Source: an uncultured Acidobacteriia bacterium (GTDB taxonomy: Bacteria > Acidobacteriota > Terriglobia > Bryobacterales > Bryobacteraceae). Taken from it: a DNA stretch of 57,537 bases. Under the pieces are notes generated by a model. It did no database searches. It worked only from the letters and a program-made list of their open reading frames with translations, and was not told where the DNA came from. A program made the position numbers and the translations under genes. Positions 33,754 through 44,126 of the stretch are shown in pieces (position 1 is the first letter of the stretch; each line of letters starts with the position of its first letter). Location of the stretch: assembly GCA_903900705.1 (NCBI GenBank), contig CAIUOG010000014.1:1-57537 (forward strand). The letters run 5' to 3'.

Positions 33754-34832
33754 GCGTTCTGCTCCTGAGCGAACTGCTGGGGCCGCACGACGATCTTCAG
33801 AGGGTTTTCCTGGGGGAATTCCCCGGGGTGCGTCGCGAGCCGGAATGCAAATTCGATCTTATCAAGTGGGACGCAGTGTGAAATCAGAAGATGTACAGGC
33901 AATTTTCCGCTGAAGACGAGGTCGGCGGAGGCGGCCTGAATGTCGACGGAAGCGCTGTAGGAACCGAGCAGGGAGCGCTCCGCCACGCAGATGCTGGCGC
34001 CGGAGAGTTCGATCCGTTCCTTATCGGAAGTCTGGGCGAACAGCATGATCTTCGCGCCGGGACGGGTGGAGCGGATGGCCTCCTCCACCAGGCCTTTGAC
34101 GTTGGTGGCCACGAAAACCATGTCGGCTCCACGACCCTCGGTGAGCTCTTTCAGTTTGGCGGCAACGTCATCGGTGCGCGGGTCGAGCGCGTAATGCGCG
34201 CCGGACTGCCGCGAAAGTTCAAGCCGCAGCGGCAGGGTGTCCGTCGTGACCACCGTGCAGCCGCGCAGTTTCAGAATCATGGTGAAGATCAGGCCGATGG
34301 GACCCTGACCCTGCACCAGAACGACGTCATCGGGCTGGGGATCGCACTGGTCCACCGCCTTCAGGCAGGTATTGACCGGCTCCACGAACGCGGCTGTTTC
34401 AAAGGGAACGCCATCGGGAATCTTCTCGACGCCGCGTTCCACAATCCAGTCCATGACGCGGACGTACTGCGCGAAGCCGCCGCCCGCCGGTTCGAACCCG
34501 GCCGTGATACCGACTTTCTTGTAAACCGGGCACTGCGCATAAAGCTTGCGTTTGCAGTAAAAACAGGCGCCGCAGGGGATGTGGTGGAAGGCGATGACGC
34601 GGTCGCCGGGCTGGTATTTCGTGACGTTCTTCCCGACCGCCGCCACCACGCCCGCGGTCTCGTGCCCAAAAATCCGGGGCGGGCCGAGCAGGTTGTACTC
34701 GATCTTTTTGAGATCGGTATGGCAGACGCCACAGGCCTCCACGCGGATCAGGATTTCACCGTCGCCGATGGCCGGGGTGGGCACTTCGTCGACCGACACG
34801 ACGCTTTCGCCGCGATAGACGGCGGCGCGCAT
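33750..34832 (-). CDS. Zinc-dependent medium-chain alcohol dehydrogenase in the hopanoid operon (II)
   Basis: 360 residues, a diverged relative of the next gene. Zinc motifs are 'ACGVCHTDLKKI', 'FGHETAGVV' and the structural 'PCGACFYCKRKLYAQC'; the nucleotide loop is 'VQGQGPIGLIFTMILKLRG'. It carries the HTD element typical of classic alcohol dehydrogenases. Start is uncertain: ATG 34832 (MRAAVYRGES) fits family N-termini, though the frame stays open to 34898 inside hpnG. The gap to hpnG is 19 bp. Two adjacent MDRs in a hopanoid operon suggest a joint oxidation-reduction step. Confidence 0.83.
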   Translation of the reverse strand: MRAAVYRGESVVSVDEVPTPAIGDGEILIRVEACGVCHTDLKKIEYNLLGPPRIFGHETAGVVAAVGKNVTKYQPGDRVIAFHHIPCGACFYCKRKLYAQCPVYKKVGITAGFEPAGGGFAQYVRVMDWIVERGVEKIPDGVPFETAAFVEPVNTCLKAVDQCDPQPDDVVLVQGQGPIGLIFTMILKLRGCTVVTTDTLPLRLELSRQSGAHYALDPRTDDVAAKLKELTEGRGADMVFVATNVKGLVEEAIRSTRPGAKIMLFAQTSDKERIELSGASICVAERSLLGSYSASVDIQAASADLVFSGKLPVHLLISHCVPLDKIEFAFRLATHPGEFPQENPLKIVVRPQQFAQEQNA

Positions 34833-34851
34833 TGTGGCGGGCAGTGAAACG

Positions 34852-35547
34852 TCAGTAATTGCAGTTGGCAAGAAACTCTCCCAGATTCTTTGATGCAAGC
34901 GCTGACCGCTTCGCGAGACGAATCAGCTCTCCAAATCGTTTTACCGGACTACCAAAAGCGCCGAAAACCAGACGCGGGATATTCATCCTTCCGTCGGCCA
35001 TCAGGCAGACGTTCAGATGGTTTGCAAAGTCTTCATCGGCCAGATCGCTTACCGAACGGACGCAGAAGAACGGAACACCAAGTTCTTCGGATGCGCGCGC
35101 CACGGCGGCGGCTTCCATTTCTACAACAATCGCGCCGGATTCCCGCAACTGCCGCTTCTCCGCGGCTGTTTCCGCAATGTGGGAGATGGAAGCCAGCACG
35201 CCGCTCGCGGCGTCCGGTCCGGCAGGGCGGCTTACACGATAGCGAGAGCCTTCCGAGTGAACTTCCGTGGCGACAAATATATCTCCAATTTTAAGCGATG
35301 GGTCCAGCGCGCCACAAAAGCCGATGTTAAAGACCGCACGGGGCTGGAATCCGGAGGCGAGCGCGGCCCGGACGGCAAGGTCCGCCCGCTTCCAGCCCGC
35401 GCCATTGGCGATGGCAAGCATCGGGTGTCCCTGCCAAAGGCCGTTGCGCGCCCAGTGCACGGGAAGACCAGGCGTTTGCCGCTGTTCCCAGTGTTCCGTC
35501 CAGGGGGCGGCTTCGCGGTGATCGGCGGCGATAAACAGAACGCTCAC
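34852..35547 (-). CDS. hpnG: Hopanoid-associated phosphorylase HpnG
   Basis: 231 residues of the nucleoside phosphorylase/MTA-SAH nucleosidase fold: 'ANGAGWKRADLAVRAAL', 'VFNIGFCGALDP' and 'VVEMEAAAVARASEELGVPF', where the Glu of EMEA contacts the ribose. HpnG removes adenine from adenosylhopane on the way to ribosylhopane and bacteriohopanetetrol. The start is GTG 35547, overlapping the hpnA stop as GTGA. The longer frame to 35754 lies inside hpnA and is not used. Confidence 0.86.
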   Translation of the reverse strand: MSVLFIAADHREAAPWTEHWEQRQTPGLPVHWARNGLWQGHPMLAIANGAGWKRADLAVRAALASGFQPRAVFNIGFCGALDPSLKIGDIFVATEVHSEGSRYRVSRPAGPDAASGVLASISHIAETAAEKRQLRESGAIVVEMEAAAVARASEELGVPFFCVRSVSDLADEDFANHLNVCLMADGRMNIPRLVFGAFGSPVKRFGELIRLAKRSALASKNLGEFLANCNY

Positions 35548-36524
35548 GGGCGTTCCGGCCGCCGGGATTCGTACCAGCGGACGGCGTCCACCAGGGCCTG
35601 CCGCGCGGGACCCGGCGTCCAGCCCAGTTCCGCAGTAGCCTTTGCGTGAGACACCCACATCTTTTTCTTCGCCATGCGCACCGCTTCCATGGGGGCGCGC
35701 GGCGGAATTCCCGTGAGGTGCGCCAGCGCGGTGGTGACTACGCCGGCCGTCCACGCAACCACGTAGGGCAACTGGATTTTGGGCGCGGGGCGACCGGTGA
35801 TGTCGGCCAGTTCCCGCAGGATCTGCCCCAGAGTCATGTTTTCCGCGCCCAGAATGTACCGCTCGCCCGGCACGCCCCGTTCGCAGGCGAGCAGGTGGCC
35901 AAGCGCGACGTCGCGGACGTTGACGACGTTCAGCCCTGTGTCGATATAGGCCGGCATCGCCCCGTTGAGGAAATCCTGCACGATCTGGCCCGTCGGTGTG
36001 GGTTTGAAATCGTGATCGCCCATGGGAGCGGTCGGGTTGACGATCACGACCGGAAAGCCGGAGCGGGCGAATTCGAGGGCGACCTCCTCGGCCATGAACT
36101 TCGAGCGCTTGTAGGCGCCGGCCATCTCCGCGCGGGCGACGGGCTGGGTTTCATCGCCGATTCCGTTGGGTGGCACACCGATGCAGCCGACGGTGCTGGT
36201 GTAGACGAAGCGTTCCAATCCGGCGTCGCGAGCGGCGGTGAGCATATTGCGGGTTCCGTCGACGTTTGAATGGTAGAGGTCGTCCGGATTTTTCGACCAG
36301 AGCCGGTAGTCGGCGGCGACGTGGAAGACCTGGCCGCAGCCGGACGCGGCACGCGCGAGGGACGCGGCGTCGCGAAGGTCGCCGGTGACGGTTTCCACGG
36401 CGAGTTCCGGGATTTTGCTGCCGGGGCGGACGAGGGCACGCACGTTGTGGCCGCGCTCCACAAGGAGGCGTGCCACATGCCATCCGACGAAGCCGGATGC
36501 GCCGGTCACAAGAGTTGGTTTCAT
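35544..36524 (-). CDS. hpnA: Hopanoid-associated sugar epimerase HpnA
   Basis: 326 residues, extended SDR. 'LVTGASGFVGWHVARLL' is the nucleotide-binding loop, 'YTSTVGCIG' holds the Ser/Thr and 'AYKRSK' is the YxxxK catalytic pair; 'ADYRLWSKNPDDLYHSNVDG' is characteristic of HpnA. It is predicted to reduce or epimerise a sugar or nucleotide-linked group in hopanoid side-chain formation. It is the first gene of the operon hpnA-hpnG-MDR-MDR-hpnC-hpnD. No clear promoter can be picked in the 119 bp before it. Confidence 0.87.
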   Translation of the reverse strand: MKPTLVTGASGFVGWHVARLLVERGHNVRALVRPGSKIPELAVETVTGDLRDAASLARAASGCGQVFHVAADYRLWSKNPDDLYHSNVDGTRNMLTAARDAGLERFVYTSTVGCIGVPPNGIGDETQPVARAEMAGAYKRSKFMAEEVALEFARSGFPVVIVNPTAPMGDHDFKPTPTGQIVQDFLNGAMPAYIDTGLNVVNVRDVALGHLLACERGVPGERYILGAENMTLGQILRELADITGRPAPKIQLPYVVAWTAGVVTTALAHLTGIPPRAPMEAVRMAKKKMWVSHAKATAELGWTPGPARQALVDAVRWYESRRPERP

Positions 36525-36618
36525 GCGGGTGTGCCGGGGTTCCTGCGGGCCGGATTACCGGGAGAAGGGAAGTGGAAGGACAACTCCCAGTGTCCTGCAC
36601 CGGGGGCCGGTTCGACAA

Positions 36619-36639
36619 GAGGGGGAGCCAGTCCCCCTC
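36619..36639 (-). terminator. Hairpin after isocitrate dehydrogenase gene
   Basis: GAGGGGGA at 36619-36626 and TCCCCCTC at 36632-36639 form a perfect 8-bp stem with a 5-nt loop, 4 bp after the icd stop codon. Only a weak CTTGT tail follows on the minus strand, so termination may be partial or need help. Confidence 0.5.
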
Positions 36640-36643
36640 CGCA

Positions 36644-38857
36644 TTACATCTGATCGAGGATCGCGTTGAGCGTGGCGCTGGGACGCATGGCGGCGAAGCA
36701 CTTCGCTTCATCGGGGAAATAATAGCCGCCGATGTCCACGGGCCGACCCTGCGCCGCCAGGAGTTCCTGGGTAATCGTGCCCTCGGCGGCGGTGAGCGCG
36801 GCGGCAAGAGGCGTGAAGCGCTGCTTCAGTTGCTGGTCGTCATTCTGGGCGGCCAGTCCCTGTGCCCATGCCAGCGCGAGGTAGAACGTGGAACCCCGGT
36901 TATCAATCTCGTTCACCTTCGGCGACGGGGAGCGCGAGTCGTCGAGGTACTTGCCGACGGCTTCGTCCAGCGTCTTGGCAAGAACGCCCGCGGCGGGGGT
37001 ACCGCCTTTGGTCGCCATCAGTTCGAGCGAGGGGGCAAGCGCGCAGTACTCGCCGAGCGAGTCCCAGCGCAGATGGCCTTCTTTCACCAACTGCTGCACA
37101 TGCTTCGGAGCGGAGCCGCCGGCCCCGGTTTCGAAAAGTTGTCCACCCTGCAGCAGTGGCACGATGGAAAGCATGCGGGCGCTGGTACCCAGTTCGAGAA
37201 TCGGGAAAAGATCGGTGAGATAGTCGCGCAGCACGTTGCCGGTCACTGAGATGGTGTCTTCACCGCGGCGGATGCGTTCGAGCGAGAAGTTGATGGCGTC
37301 CACCGGCTTCAGAATCCGGATATCGAGCCCCGTGGTGTCGTGTTCGGCCAGCCCGGCCTGGACTTTCTGAATAATCTGAGCGTCGTGGCCGCGCTCCTGG
37401 TCAAGCCAGAAGATAGCGGGTGTGCCGGTGGCGCGGGCGCGGTTCACGGCGAGCTTCACCCAGTCGCGGATGGCCGCGTCTTTGGTCTGGCAGGCGCGGA
37501 AGATGTCGCCCGTGCTTACCGTCTGTTCAAGCAGCGGATTGCCGTTCTCATCCACAATGCGGATGATTCCGTTGCCGGAGGCGATAAAGGTCTTGTCGTG
37601 CGAGCCGTACTCTTCGGCCTTCTGCGCCATGAGGCCGACGTTGGAGACGCTGCCCATGGTTGCCGGATCGAACTGTCCGTGCTGTTTGCAGTCTTCGATC
37701 ACAGCCTGGTAGATGGTGGCGTAGCAGCGATCCGGAATCACCGCAACGGTGTCCTGGAGCTGATCTTCCTTATTCCACATGCGGCCGCCGTCGCGGATGA
37801 CGACGGGCATGGACGCATCGATGATGACGTCGCTCGGGACGTGAAGGTTGGTCTTGCCGGCGCGCGAATCGACCATCGCGAGGCCGGGACGTTCCTGATA
37901 GCAGGCCGCGATGTCGGCTTCGATTTCCGCCTTTTTCTCCGCCGGAAGCTGGTCCAGCCGGGAGAGCAGATCCGCCATGCCGTTATTGACGTTGGCGCCG
38001 ATTTCCGCAAGGACAGCGGCATGTTTGCTGAGCGCCGCGCCGAAATATTCCGAGACGCAATGGCCGAACATGACCGGGTCTGAGACCTTCATCATGGTGC
38101 ACTTCAGGTGCAGGGAAAACAGGGCGTTATCCGCCCTGGCGGCGGCGAGTTGTTCGGCGTAGAAGCTGCGCAGAGCCTTTACGTCCAGCACGGCGGAATC
38201 GATGATTTCGCCCGCTGTGAGCTGGATTTTAGGCCGCAGCACTTTCACCGCGCCCGAGGCATCCACGAATTCGATCCGGACGTTGACGGGTGCGTTCACC
38301 GTGACGGATTTCTCGCTGCCGAAGAAGTCCTTTTCGCTCATGTGGGCGACGCGGGTTACCGAGCCCGCGGGCCACGGCTTCATCTTCTGCGGGTGCTTGC
38401 GGGCGAAGGCCTTGACGGCGGCGGGAGCGCGGCGGTCGGAATTCCCCTCGCGAAGAACAGGATTGACGGCCGAACCGAGGACGACGGCGTAGCGGGCCTG
38501 AATGGCGCGCTCTTCGTCCGTGGCGGGCGCGTCCGGATAATTTGGAACATTGTAGCCCTTCGCCTGCAGTTCGGCGATGGCATCGCGCAACTGTGGAATC
38601 GACGCGCTGATGTTCGGCAGTTTGACGATGTTGGCGTCCGGGGTTTTGGCGAGTTCGCCCAGCCGGGTGAGCTCATCCGGAATGCGTTGTTCCTCGGTGA
38701 GGCGCTCCGGGAAGTTGGCGACGATGCGTCCGGCGAGCGAGATGTCGGCGACTTCGACCTCCACCCCTGTACCTTTACAGTACGCCTGCAGAATGGGCAA
38801 CAGCGCGTATGACGCGAGTGCCGGTGCCTCGTCGGTCTTTGTCCACGTGAGCTTCAT
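36644..38857 (-). CDS. icd: Monomeric NADP-dependent isocitrate dehydrogenase
   Basis: 737 residues, the usual size for the monomeric (IDH-II) type. The family pattern is clear from '[20 protein letters not shown]' onward: '[18 protein letters not shown]', '[18 protein letters not shown]', '[18 protein letters not shown]', '[20 protein letters not shown]'. It oxidises isocitrate to 2-oxoglutarate and CO2 with NADP+ in the TCA cycle, in the cytoplasm. ATG 38857 is chosen because family proteins begin at this point; the longer frame runs into the next gene. It probably has its own promoter in the 118-bp gap upstream, where I can pick out no clear boxes. Confidence 0.95.
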   Translation of the reverse strand: MKLTWTKTDEAPALASYALLPILQAYCKGTGVEVEVADISLAGRIVANFPERLTEEQRIPDELTRLGELAKTPDANIVKLPNISASIPQLRDAIAELQAKGYNVPNYPDAPATDEERAIQARYAVVLGSAVNPVLREGNSDRRAPAAVKAFARKHPQKMKPWPAGSVTRVAHMSEKDFFGSEKSVTVNAPVNVRIEFVDASGAVKVLRPKIQLTAGEIIDSAVLDVKALRSFYAEQLAAARADNALFSLHLKCTMMKVSDPVMFGHCVSEYFGAALSKHAAVLAEIGANVNNGMADLLSRLDQLPAEKKAEIEADIAACYQERPGLAMVDSRAGKTNLHVPSDVIIDASMPVVIRDGGRMWNKEDQLQDTVAVIPDRCYATIYQAVIEDCKQHGQFDPATMGSVSNVGLMAQKAEEYGSHDKTFIASGNGIIRIVDENGNPLLEQTVSTGDIFRACQTKDAAIRDWVKLAVNRARATGTPAIFWLDQERGHDAQIIQKVQAGLAEHDTTGLDIRILKPVDAINFSLERIRRGEDTISVTGNVLRDYLTDLFPILELGTSARMLSIVPLLQGGQLFETGAGGSAPKHVQQLVKEGHLRWDSLGEYCALAPSLELMATKGGTPAAGVLAKTLDEAVGKYLDDSRSPSPKVNEIDNRGSTFYLALAWAQGLAAQNDDQQLKQRFTPLAAALTAAEGTITQELLAAQGRPVDIGGYYFPDEAKCFAAMRPSATLNAILDQM

Positions 38858-38975
38858 ATAAGTGATTGATTGCGGGGAAATGGCGGCCTGAGAAGCGGTC
38901 GCAAACTGAAAAATCAGGATATCATGGCAAGTTCTTCTGGCCCCTTTCCGGAGCCGGGGCAAAGCGTTGATTCTC

Positions 38976-40433
38976 TTAGGCCCTCGCCTGGCCCGCGAGT
39001 TTTTCAGCCTCGGCGCGGATGCCGCGCAGCATGCCGTCGAACACGAAATGGTGGAAGGGCAGGACGGAGTACCAGTAAGCCAGCCCCAGCAGTCCTTTGG
39101 GCTTGAACAGAGCCACCTGTTCGAGAGTGCAGCGGTCGTCCGCGGTCGGCACAATCCGGAACTCCAGCAGGGCTTCTCCGGGCAGTTTCATTTCCGCGCG
39201 CAACTGCAGCAGTTGGTCTTTGGCGATGCCACTCACACGCCAGAAATCGAGAGCCTCTCCATAGCAGAGCTCTTCGGGATGGCGACGCCCGCGCCGCAGC
39301 CCCGGGCCGCCCACCAGCAGGTCCAGCCAGCCGCGAATGCGCCACATCCAGTCGGCTGCGTACCAGCCGTGTTCCCCGCCCACCTGGCAGACGGCGCGAA
39401 AGGCGGCGGAAGCGGGGGCCTTCACCGGGATGGTGCGCGCGTCCCGAAACAGCGTTCCACCCGCCCAGTCGGGATCTCCCGGCAGACGGCCCGCCATTGA
39501 CCAGTTGGTGGGCACCTCATGCCCGGCAACCCGGGCGAGCGCGGCGTGGATGGATTCCCGAACGGTCAGCAAGTGCTGTGGGATCAGAGTCAGAATGCGC
39601 TGGTCCCGGCAGACGACGGGATTTCTCAGCCCTTCGGCCAGGGGTTTTGCGATCTGATGACTCAGCGGCGTGACCAGGTGAATCCAGTAGCTGCTGAGTC
39701 TGGGAGTGAGGAAAGGCAGCACGACGATGCCACGGTGTTTCAGGCCCAGTTCCGAGGCCATGATCTGCATGATTTCCCGATAGGGCAGGATTTCCGTGCC
39801 GCCGATATCGAAGACCTGGCCCGTGGTTTCCGGCGTTTCGAGCGCGCGCACCAGGTATTCCAGAACGTTGCGGACGGCGATGGGCTGGCAGGGCGTGGAG
39901 ACCCACCGCGGGGTCACCATCACGGGCAGCCGTTCCACCAGGTACCGCAGAATCTCAAAGGACGCCGAACCGGAGCCGATAATCATGGCGGCGCGCAGGA
40001 CCGTGACCGGCACGCCGGTGGAGCCGAGGACATGCTCCACCTCTCTGCGGGATGCGAGGTGTTCGCTCAGGTCAGGCCCGGTCTCTCCCAACCCGCCCAG
40101 ATCGAGGATTCTTGCGACCCCGGCCTGTGTGGCGGCACGCGCGAAGTGGAGCGCCAGGTCATTGTCCTGCTTTGCGTACCCGTCTCCGGCGGACATCATG
40201 GAATGAACCAGATAAAAGGCGGCCTCGCAACCCGCAAGGCCCGCGGCGAGATCCCCTTCGTTATTGAGGTCAACCGCACAGACCTCCAGATTCGGATGCC
40301 CGGACCAGTGCCGGTCCCGCAGCTTCCGCGGCGTCCGCACGAGGCAGCGCACGCGATAGCCGGAATCGAGGAGCAAAGGAGTCAGGCGTCCGCCGATATA
40401 GCCAGTGGCGCCGGTGATCGCAATCGTTTTCAA
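38976..40433 (-). CDS. Atypical SDR fused to a DUF2867 domain
   Basis: 485 residues. An NmrA/atypical SDR domain ('[20 protein letters not shown]', about 1-300) is followed by a C-terminal DUF2867 domain ('[18 protein letters not shown]', '[20 protein letters not shown]'). This two-part form is common in bacteria, and its substrate is unknown. The active-site YxxxK is not obvious, which is usual for this subgroup. The start is TTG 40433, with AAGGA about 8 nt upstream. It lies 27 bp downstream of pta on the same strand. Confidence 0.83.
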   Translation of the reverse strand: MKTIAITGATGYIGGRLTPLLLDSGYRVRCLVRTPRKLRDRHWSGHPNLEVCAVDLNNEGDLAAGLAGCEAAFYLVHSMMSAGDGYAKQDNDLALHFARAATQAGVARILDLGGLGETGPDLSEHLASRREVEHVLGSTGVPVTVLRAAMIIGSGSASFEILRYLVERLPVMVTPRWVSTPCQPIAVRNVLEYLVRALETPETTGQVFDIGGTEILPYREIMQIMASELGLKHRGIVVLPFLTPRLSSYWIHLVTPLSHQIAKPLAEGLRNPVVCRDQRILTLIPQHLLTVRESIHAALARVAGHEVPTNWSMAGRLPGDPDWAGGTLFRDARTIPVKAPASAAFRAVCQVGGEHGWYAADWMWRIRGWLDLLVGGPGLRRGRRHPEELCYGEALDFWRVSGIAKDQLLQLRAEMKLPGEALLEFRIVPTADDRCTLEQVALFKPKGLLGLAYWYSVLPFHHFVFDGMLRGIRAEAEKLAGQARA

Positions 40434-40460
40434 ATGCTGATTTCCTTACGCCACCCGCCG

Positions 40461-41411
40461 TTACGCGACCTGGCAGGCGGTGAGAATTGCCGTATTGTAA
40501 ATATGGTCGGCTGTGGAGCCGCGGGAAAGATCGTTGATCGGTTTGGCGAGCCCCTGAAGAATCGGCCCGATCGCCTTCGCCCCGCCCAGCCTTTCGGCGA
40601 TCTTGTAGCCGATATTGCCAGCCGAGAGGTTCGGGAAGACCAGCGTATTCGCATGGCCGGCGACCGGCGAGCCCGGCGCCTTGGAGCCGCCGATGGAGGG
40701 GATCATCGCCGCGTCAAACTGCATTTCGCCGTCGACGTTGAGTTCCGGATTGCGTTCGCGCAGAATCTTCAGGGCCGCGAGCACCTTATCAATTTCCGGA
40801 TGCGAGGCGCTTCCCCTGGTGGAGAAAGACAGCAGGGCGACGGCGGGTTCCACCTGCAGGAACTGCCGGGTGGTCAGGGCGGCGGCCGTGGCGATGTCGG
40901 CCAGTTCCTGAGCGGTGGGGTCGATGACGACGGCGCAGTCGGCAAAGGTCATCACCCCGAACGCGGCGTCGGGGTGCACCATCAGGAAGGCGCCGGAGAC
41001 GGTGCGTATGCCGGGCGCGGCTCCCACGCAGTGCAGGGCGGCACGGACGGTTTCCGCGGTGGTATTGACGGCGCCGCCGACGCAGCCATCTGCCTGACCC
41101 ATCGCCACCAGAAGGGAGCCGAAGTAGAGCGGCTGACGGGCGATGCTGTCCGCCTGCTCTTCGCTGACGCCTTTGGCGGCCCGCCGCTGGTGGTAACAAC
41201 TGGCGCAGGCCGGCAGGTGCGGGGAACTGGGCGGGTCGATCGTTTCGAGGCCGAGCGCGGTGTGGCGGGCGATCAGGACGGGTTCGGCCACGCGATCCTG
41301 CTTCAGGCGGCGGGCCGCTTCGATCACCCGAGGGTCATCGCCTTCCGGGAAGACGATGCGGCGGCGCGTGGCGCGGGCGCGTTCTTTGAGTTGTTCGAGG
41401 AAATCCTGCAC
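40461..41411 (-). CDS. pta: Phosphate acetyltransferase (Pta/Ptb family)
   Basis: 316 residues, the short Pta form without the N-terminal DRTGG domain. '[20 protein letters not shown]', '[20 protein letters not shown]', '[20 protein letters not shown]' and '[20 protein letters not shown]' are the family motifs. It interconverts acetyl-CoA and acetyl phosphate in the cytoplasm. Phosphate butyryltransferase is possible. No acetate kinase gene is in the window. The GTG start lies 2 bp after the stop of the AI-2E transporter gene. Confidence 0.9.
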   Translation of the reverse strand: MQDFLEQLKERARATRRRIVFPEGDDPRVIEAARRLKQDRVAEPVLIARHTALGLETIDPPSSPHLPACASCYHQRRAAKGVSEEQADSIARQPLYFGSLLVAMGQADGCVGGAVNTTAETVRAALHCVGAAPGIRTVSGAFLMVHPDAAFGVMTFADCAVVIDPTAQELADIATAAALTTRQFLQVEPAVALLSFSTRGSASHPEIDKVLAALKILRERNPELNVDGEMQFDAAMIPSIGGSKAPGSPVAGHANTLVFPNLSAGNIGYKIAERLGGAKAIGPILQGLAKPINDLSRGSTADHIYNTAILTACQVA

Positions 41412-41413
41412 GG

Positions 41414-42616
41414 TTAGTCACCTAAGAAGCGGCCGTACTTCCGGAGTCCGGCCACGTTGTCACAGACGGCTTTGAGGCCGGCGGTAAGGGGAATGGCCAG
41501 CACCAGCCCGGCGGCATCCCACAAAAATGCCCAGAACATCAGCGAGAGGGTGACGATGAGCGGGTTGAGATGCACGCGGGCGCCCACCAGCGTGGGGTAG
41601 AAAACGTTCATGGCGAGCAGGTGCATGCCGACTGCGATGAGGACCGCGAACAGCATCACGCCGCTGGGCGCGCCGGTGGCCAGAGCGACCAGGAACGGAG
41701 GCAGCAGGGACAGCACAATTCCGGCGTAGGGCACCAGGCTGAGAAAGCCGCTGAGGACGCCGATCAGCAGCGGATATGGCAGCCGCAGCCACGCGAACAG
41801 GAGGCAGCTCACCACCGCTAGAATGGCGCCGATCAGAAAGTTCCCCACCACGAAGGCGCGCGCCATGCCGGCAATTCCCTGCACGCTGCGGGCGGCGGTC
41901 AGGCGCGAAGGGCCGTCGAAGAAGTGCAGGAAGCTGCGGTAGATGTGGTCCCGCCAGCTCAGCATGAAGTAGACCAGCAGAGGTACGAAGGATGCCATCA
42001 GCGCATATTGATACAGCGTGCCGAGTTGCGCGTAGATGGCGGTCGAAATCGGGTTGTCTTCGTGAATGCGGACCTCCGGGATGAACCCGGGTTGTGGCTG
42101 CGGCGGTTCTGTGTTGGCCGGGGTCTTCCGGTTGTTCTTTTTGGTCACCGGTGCGGGGGCGGGTGGCGGATCGGCCTTCCGTGCGGGGACCAGCAGCCGG
42201 GCGGCGGAATCTTCCACATGCTGGATGCGCGCGGAAACGCCTTCGATCATGGCTCCCAGGTTTTGTTTGAGCGCGGGCACGTCGCTCGCAATGGTGGAGA
42301 GCTGATTCCACGTGCCAAGGCCGACGAAGTAAAGCACCAGCAGCGCGAGCGTGCAGACCACAAATGCTGCCAGACCGCGCGGAATCCGCAGTTTGGTGAG
42401 CAGGCTGACAAACGGTTCCAGAATCAGCGCGATAATGACGGCGGCGATGGCGGTGATGAAAACAATCCGGGCCCAGTACAGGATGCCAATGACAACGCCG
42501 ATCGCGATCACTGGCAGAGCCCATGCGGCGGCGTTGTCCTGCCCGGATTCCCCGTTGCGGACGTCGCGTTCCCCGGCTGCGCGAACATTGGCTGTGCGAA
42601 ACACCACCTGGCCCAC
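41414..42616 (-). CDS. AI-2E family transporter
   Basis: 400 residues with about eight membrane segments in the PF01594 pattern: paired N-terminal helices ('[20 protein letters not shown]'), a large loop, and '[20 protein letters not shown]' in the conserved C-terminal half. The loop (about 145-180) carries an extra Pro/Lys-rich stretch ('[17 protein letters not shown]') that is not typical. Family members export autoinducer-2 or act in Na+/H+ exchange; the cargo here is unknown. The start is GTG 42616. The gene is divergent from ruvX with 41 bp between. Confidence 0.88.
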   Translation of the reverse strand: MGQVVFRTANVRAAGERDVRNGESGQDNAAAWALPVIAIGVVIGILYWARIVFITAIAAVIIALILEPFVSLLTKLRIPRGLAAFVVCTLALLVLYFVGLGTWNQLSTIASDVPALKQNLGAMIEGVSARIQHVEDSAARLLVPARKADPPPAPAPVTKKNNRKTPANTEPPQPQPGFIPEVRIHEDNPISTAIYAQLGTLYQYALMASFVPLLVYFMLSWRDHIYRSFLHFFDGPSRLTAARSVQGIAGMARAFVVGNFLIGAILAVVSCLLFAWLRLPYPLLIGVLSGFLSLVPYAGIVLSLLPPFLVALATGAPSGVMLFAVLIAVGMHLLAMNVFYPTLVGARVHLNPLIVTLSLMFWAFLWDAAGLVLAIPLTAGLKAVCDNVAGLRKYGRFLGD

Positions 42617-42645
42617 CTGTTTTCGAGCCTAGCACGGGGAAAGCC

Positions 42646-42651
42646 TACAAT
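42646..42651 (+). promoter_or_regulatory. -10 element of ruvX-mltG, leaderless type
   Basis: TACAAT matches the -10 consensus at five of six positions and is followed by 6 nt (CGGAAC) and the GTG start of ruvX. There is no Shine-Dalgarno. TTTCGA 19 nt upstream is a weak -35 candidate. Confidence 0.5.
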
Positions 42652-42657
42652 CGGAAC

Positions 42658-43137
42658 GTGAGCACTGCTGCCGGGAAAGAAGAGCGGATCCTCGCGCTGG
42701 ATCTGGGGAAAAAGCGGATCGGTCTGGCGATCAGCGACGAATTGGGCTTCACCGCGCAGGGGCTCGAAACCATCGAGCGCCAGGGCCGGCGGGAAGATAT
42801 TGAAACGCTGCGGCGGCTGGTGTTGGCACACGGCGTGACGCGGTTCCTGCTGGGAGATCCGCTGCATATGAGCGGCGATGCGAGCCGGCAGGGTTCCTAC
42901 ACACGGGAGTTTGCCGGCGAACTGGAGCGCAAGACCGGGCTCCCGATCGTGTTTCGCGATGAGCGCTGGACCAGTAAGGAAGCGGAACGCACCATCCGGG
43001 GCGAGGGGGTCGCAAACCGGCAAAGGAAGCCGACGATCGACCGGCTTTCGGCGGTAATTCTGCTGCAGAGTTACCTTGATGAAATGCGGATGGTGAAAAT
43101 GAGAAAGCTGGCGATGAGTCCGGAGCAGGAAGCTTGA
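42658..43137 (+). CDS. ruvX: RuvX/YqgF Holliday-junction-resolvase-like nuclease
   Basis: 159 residues, RNase H fold. 'RILALDLGKKRIGLAISDEL' holds the first catalytic Asp; 'FLLGDPLHMSGDAS', 'FRDERWTSKEAE' and 'KPTIDRLSAVILLQSYLD' complete the family pattern. It acts in the cytoplasm in pre-16S rRNA 5'-end maturation and possibly on DNA junctions. GTG 42658 sits 6 nt after TACAAT. The stop overlaps the mltG start (TTGA), so the two genes form an operon, a pairing common in bacteria. Confidence 0.93.
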   Translation: MSTAAGKEERILALDLGKKRIGLAISDELGFTAQGLETIERQGRREDIETLRRLVLAHGVTRFLLGDPLHMSGDASRQGSYTREFAGELERKTGLPIVFRDERWTSKEAERTIRGEGVANRQRKPTIDRLSAVILLQSYLDEMRMVKMRKLAMSPEQEA

Positions 43138-44126
43138 GAACCCTGTTCCGGCTGTTTGCGTTCGTGGTGTTGCTGGCCGTGGCGGGTGGCGGTTATGTCC
43201 TCTATCGGTTGAGCCAGCCTTACAGCGGTTTTTCGGAACCGGTCTTTGTGGAGTTTCCGAAAGGCACCAGTACGGCCGGGATGGCCAGGGTTCTGGCGGA
43301 AAAGGGCGTAGTGCAGGATGCCTGGCTGTTTCTGGCGGCGCGCGCCGTCCGGCGTGGGGCCCATCTCCAGGCGGGTGAATACCGGTTCGAAAAACCGGCC
43401 TCCGCGCTCGACGTGTATGGGCGGATTTCGCGGGGCGATATCTATTACATGGAGCTCCTGATTCCGGAGGGCTACAACCTGTTCGACATCGCGGCGGCGG
43501 TGGAGAAGTTGGGCGCCATGAAAGCCGCGACTTTTCTCGCGGCGGCAAAGAACCCGGCGCTGATCCGCGATCTCGATCCCCGGGCGGAGACGCTGGAAGG
43601 CTATCTGTTCCCCAACAAATACCGGGTCTACCGCCACACCACGGCGCAGCAGATCTGCCGTCAGATGACCAATGAATTCCGCCAGCAGTGGCAGGCCCTC
43701 AAAACCAGCCGGAACGTGCATGAAACGGTGACGCTGGCGTCGCTGGTGGAAAAGGAAGCAAAGCTGCCGGAGGAGCGTCCCAAGGTCGCGTCCGTCTTCC
43801 GGAACCGGTTGGACCAGGGCATCAAGCTCGATTGCGACCCAACCACGGTCTACGCCGCGCTGCTCGAAAATCGCTACCGGGGAGTGATTCACCGGTCGGA
43901 TCTGGATAACCGGAATCCTTACAACACCTACCAGCACACAGGTTTGCCGCCGGGTCCCATTGCGAATCCCGGCTTGCGTTCGTTACAGGCCACGCTGCAG
44001 CCGGCGGAGACGAAGTATTTGTTCTTCGTGGCGAAGGCGGATGGCTCGGGCGGGCATAACTTCTCCGAATCCCTCCGCCAGCATGAGGCGGCGGTTGCAC
44101 AGTACCACCGTGCCTCGGGTCACTAA
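43134..44126 (+). CDS. mltG: Endolytic murein transglycosylase MltG
   Basis: 330 residues. One N-terminal membrane anchor ('LFAFVVLLAVAGGGYVLYRL') is followed by a LysM-like segment and the YceG/MltG catalytic domain. 'ETLEGYLFPNKYRVYRHTT' and 'VTLASLVEKEAKLPEERPKV' are present; Glu206 is the likely catalytic residue. It cuts nascent glycan strands on the outer face of the inner membrane and so ends peptidoglycan polymerisation. The TTG start overlaps the ruvX stop, with GGAGCAGGAAG just upstream. Confidence 0.94.
   Translation: MRTLFRLFAFVVLLAVAGGGYVLYRLSQPYSGFSEPVFVEFPKGTSTAGMARVLAEKGVVQDAWLFLAARAVRRGAHLQAGEYRFEKPASALDVYGRISRGDIYYMELLIPEGYNLFDIAAAVEKLGAMKAATFLAAAKNPALIRDLDPRAETLEGYLFPNKYRVYRHTTAQQICRQMTNEFRQQWQALKTSRNVHETVTLASLVEKEAKLPEERPKVASVFRNRLDQGIKLDCDPTTVYAALLENRYRGVIHRSDLDNRNPYNTYQHTGLPPGPIANPGLRSLQATLQPAETKYLFFVAKADGSGGHNFSESLRQHEAAVAQYHRASGH

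Noticed and set aside
34833-34898. N-terminal extension of the second alcohol dehydrogenase into hpnG
   Set aside because: Family proteins start near MRAAVYRG, and the extra residues overlap hpnG without similarity to anything.
39519-41417. A 632-residue plus-strand open frame across the SDR-DUF2867 and pta genes
   Set aside because: It spans two well-supported genes on the other strand and shows no domain pattern.
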